This document shows positions 61,985-64,000 of a DNA stretch of 64,000 bases, piece after piece. The translations under genes were made by a program, and so were the position numbers. How positions within the stretch are numbered: position 1 is the first letter of the stretch; each line of letters starts with the position of its first letter. The notes below the pieces were generated by a model that ran no database searches, had not been told where the DNA came from, and worked only from the letters and a program-made list of their open reading frames with translations. This DNA is from Halogranum gelatinilyticum (GTDB taxonomy: Archaea > Halobacteriota > Halobacteria > Halobacteriales > Haloferacaceae). The stretch spans positions 477,295 to 541,294 of the forward strand of contig NZ_FNHL01000001.1 of NCBI RefSeq assembly GCF_900103715.1. Reading direction: 5' to 3'.

Positions 61985-62845
61985 ATGCAGTTCGCCCCTC
62001 CGACGCTCGTGATTCCCACGCTCCCGCCCACACAGCTCGTCCCGTTTCTCGGCGTCGGCACGTTCGTCGCCCTCGCGTTCGTCCTCATCGGCGGCTACAT
62101 CGCCACCAGAGGACTCGGTTCCGTTCGGGTCGCTCTCCGACTCCTCCGCACGCCGACGGTTCCCGTCCGCGAGTTGATGGAGGGGACCGACCGACAGATG
62201 ACGCTCTCGGGAACGGCGCGGCCGACGGGGGAAGACGAGCCACTCGCCGGTCCCTTTTCCGGCCGCCCCGCGTTCGTCGTCGGCTACGAGGTGAAAGAGG
62301 AGCGTTCCAGCTACAACGCCTCGACGAAGACCAGCCAGCGGACGTGGGAGACGGTCGATTCGGGCTGGGCTGGCGTCCCCTTCGTCCTCGAAGACGAGAC
62401 GGGGCGCGTCCGCGTCGACCCGGCGACGGCCACTTTCGAGGTCAGTCTCGACGAGTCGACCCGCGTCGCCGGCGGCCGAAGCCCCCCGGACCGCATCCGG
62501 ACGTTCATCGAGGTCAACGAGCGCGTCGACGACGAGAGCCACGGCTTCGACGTCGGTCCCCTTCGCTTCCCGACGGGTCGCGACCGCAAGTACGTCGAAT
62601 ACCGCATCGAAGCCGGTGACGCGGTGTCGGTCCTCGGCACGCCCCGTCGCGCTCGCGGCGACGTCGGCGAGGTGAACGCCGTCGTCGACGGTGGCGACCC
62701 GTTCGTCGTCGTCGACGGCAGTCCGCGGTCGGCCACGTGGCGGCTCGCGCTCGGTTCGCTCGTGCCGCTCCTCGTCGGGGGCGTCTTCGCCGCCATCGGG
62801 CTGGTCTGGCTCGTCGGCGGTTTTCTGCCGTTTCTGCTGCCCTGA
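61985..62845 (+). CDS. GIDE-domain membrane protein
   Basis: 286 aa. An N-terminal helix (about residues 18-42) and two C-terminal helices (about 248-285) frame a soluble domain of about 200 residues. This has the GIDE pattern: EGTDRQMTLSGTARP, PFSGRPAFVVGYEVKEER, then WETVDSGWAGVPFVLEDETGRVRVDP and a YVEYRIEAGDAVSVLGTPRR strand. In eukaryotes GIDE/MUL1 proteins are membrane-bound ubiquitin/SUMO ligases with a C-terminal RING, which is absent here. Its role in archaea is unknown. Confidence 0.8.
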   Translation: MQFAPPTLVIPTLPPTQLVPFLGVGTFVALAFVLIGGYIATRGLGSVRVALRLLRTPTVPVRELMEGTDRQMTLSGTARPTGEDEPLAGPFSGRPAFVVGYEVKEERSSYNASTKTSQRTWETVDSGWAGVPFVLEDETGRVRVDPATATFEVSLDESTRVAGGRSPPDRIRTFIEVNERVDDESHGFDVGPLRFPTGRDRKYVEYRIEAGDAVSVLGTPRRARGDVGEVNAVVDGGDPFVVVDGSPRSATWRLALGSLVPLLVGGVFAAIGLVWLVGGFLPFLLP

Positions 62846-62890
62846 CCGGACCCCGACACGCCTAACTACCTCTCTGTTGTTGTCGAAACT

Positions 62891-64000
62891 ATGTCGAACG
62901 AAGAGACGGACGAAGACGACCAGGCCTACGCCGGGACGGCGGAGGGGCAGGGTCCCGTCAAGATCACAGAAGAGATCGACCGCCACTTGGCGAACAAACG
63001 CGAGGAGCTGTTCGAGGAGTTCGAGATCCGCGACAAGTTCCCGTCGGCCGTCCTCCAAGAGGCCGAAGAGCGCACCGAGGGCGTCCACCAGGAGATTCAG
63101 GACGAACTGGACCACCGCCAGGACCTTCGGGACCTGACGACGTGGACGACCGACCCCGTCGACGCCCAGGACTTCGACGACGCCATCAGCATCGCCGAAG
63201 AGGAGGAACATTACCGGCTGTGGGTCCACATCGCCGACGTGACCCACTACGTCCACCCCGGCTCGGAGATGTGGGCCGAGGCGGTCCAGCGCGGCAACAC
63301 GGTCTATCTCCCCGGCTACACTATCCATATGCTGCCGCCCGCGCTCGCCGAGACGGTCTGTTCTCTCGTCCCCAACGAGGACCGACTGGCGCACACGGTG
63401 GAGATGGCGATCAAGAAGGACACCCTCTCGTTCGAGAACATCGAGATCTACAAGTCCGTCATCCACTCGAACGAACGGCTCACCTACACGCAGTGTGAGA
63501 ACCGGCTCGACGACCCCGACGCCCCGCTGCACGAGGAGAACAGCCTCGTCTACGACCTCGCCGACCAGCTCCACGAACAGCGCAAGGAGGACGGCTCGCT
63601 CGTGCTCAACCCGAGCCGCGACCGCGCACACACCATCATCGAGGAGTGTATGCTGAAGGCGAACAAGGCCGTCACGCACGAGCTGATGTGGAACCGCGGC
63701 GTCGAGGCGATGTACCGCGTCCACCCCCAGCCGACGCCCGACCAGTGGGACAAAGCCCTCAAAGAGATCGCCGAACTCGACGGCATCAACATGTCCGGGG
63801 CGGCGTGGGACGACCCCCGGAAGGCGGTCAACCAAGCCCTCGAAAGCGCGAGCGGCAAGAACCTCAACAAGGTCCAGCGGTCGGTGCTGCGGGTGATGCC
63901 CCGAGCGAAGTACATGAACGACCCCTTCGGCGGCCACTACGCGCTCAACTTCGACATCTACGGCCACTTCACCTCGCCCATCCGGCGGCTGTCGGACCTC
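62891..64000 (+). CDS. RNB-domain exoribonuclease (RNase R/II-like), truncated by the window end
   Basis: 370 codons to the window edge with no stop. The RNB domain starts after a haloarchaeal N-terminus: TTDPVDAQDFDDAISIAEEEE near residue 85 carries the metal-binding Asp residues of the hydrolytic site. Then HIADVTHYVHPGSEMWAEAVQRGNTVYLPGYTIHMLPPALA follows, a typical RNB stretch, and FTSPIRRLSDL closes the visible part. It degrades RNA 3' to 5' in the cytosol. The OB/S1 tail, if any, is outside the window. Confidence 0.9.
   Translation, partial: MSNEETDEDDQAYAGTAEGQGPVKITEEIDRHLANKREELFEEFEIRDKFPSAVLQEAEERTEGVHQEIQDELDHRQDLRDLTTWTTDPVDAQDFDDAISIAEEEEHYRLWVHIADVTHYVHPGSEMWAEAVQRGNTVYLPGYTIHMLPPALAETVCSLVPNEDRLAHTVEMAIKKDTLSFENIEIYKSVIHSNERLTYTQCENRLDDPDAPLHEENSLVYDLADQLHEQRKEDGSLVLNPSRDRAHTIIEECMLKANKAVTHELMWNRGVEAMYRVHPQPTPDQWDKALKEIAELDGINMSGAAWDDPRKAVNQALESASGKNLNKVQRSVLRVMPRAKYMNDPFGGHYALNFDIYGHFTSPIRRLSDL

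Noticed and set aside
61451-63967. Upstream extension of the PUA gene to a 998-residue reverse-strand ORF
   Set aside because: Only the last 159 codons resemble a protein family; the rest is antisense to four forward genes.

Overview
This window is a stretch of haloarchaeal chromosome (class Halobacteria; gene content and order recall the Haloferax / Halogeometricum side of the group, from memory and not by search). The evidence is high GC, very acidic predicted proteins, a split archaeal RNA polymerase (rpoH-B''-B'-A'-A''), archaeal EF-2, Tat-type and PibD-type signal peptides, SepF, and many start codons 25-30 bases after a TATA-like box (leaderless transcripts). I recognise no complete insertion sequence and no CRISPR array. 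The one accessory-looking spot is the tRNA-Asp cluster at 18.0-19.3 kb.

Layout. 0.2-5 kb: triose-phosphate metabolism, with bacterial-type GAPDH (gapA), phosphoglycerate kinase and, on the other strand, archaeal-type GAPDH (gapB), around a tandem pair of small membrane proteins and a phosphodiesterase. 5-12 kb: an M29-like aminopeptidase, a zinc-finger protein, two methyltransferases (one is Pcm), a HerA-like ATPase and a CrcB fluoride-channel pair. 12.2-18 kb: a type IV pilus operon, pilB-pilC-large pilin with an Ig-like domain. 18-19.3 kb: three tRNA-Asp(GUC) genes, two tRNA-derived inverted-repeat remnants and a lone PD-(D/E)XK nuclease gene. 19.5-34.1 kb: the transcription/translation block rpoH-rpoB''-rpoB'-rpoA'-rpoA''-nusA, a small Zn-ribbon gene, rps12-rps7, a Tat lipoprotein sugar dehydrogenase and a putative metallopeptidase, then fusA. 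34-41 kb: an APC permease, a small upstream ORF + ACT protein + homoserine dehydrogenase operon, a PrsW-like protease, and an FAU-1 RNase unit. 41-54 kb: NifU-like protein, surface LVIVD-repeat protein, ROK glucokinase, AIM24-like protein, UspA, an SDR, several haloarchaeal DUF proteins, a YgfZ-like folate protein, geranylgeranyl reductase and a BNR-type propeller. 54-64 kb: uvrA, sepF, a halolysin-like protease with three internal repeats, a DUF1028 protein, a PUA RNA-binding protein, a zinc protein, a GIDE-domain membrane protein and a truncated RNase R/II-type gene.

The parts most worth a second look are mostly non-coding or very short: the tRNA-Asp / nuclease locus, the leaderless 34-codon ORF overlapping the ACT-hom operon, a perfect 22-bp metalloregulator-like palindrome over the sugar dehydrogenase promoter, a TrmB-like site upstream of gapB, and several families of dispersed hairpin repeats (6.05/37.45 kb and 41.37/47.25 kb). 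Nearly all long antisense ORFs are shadows caused by high GC and codon bias.
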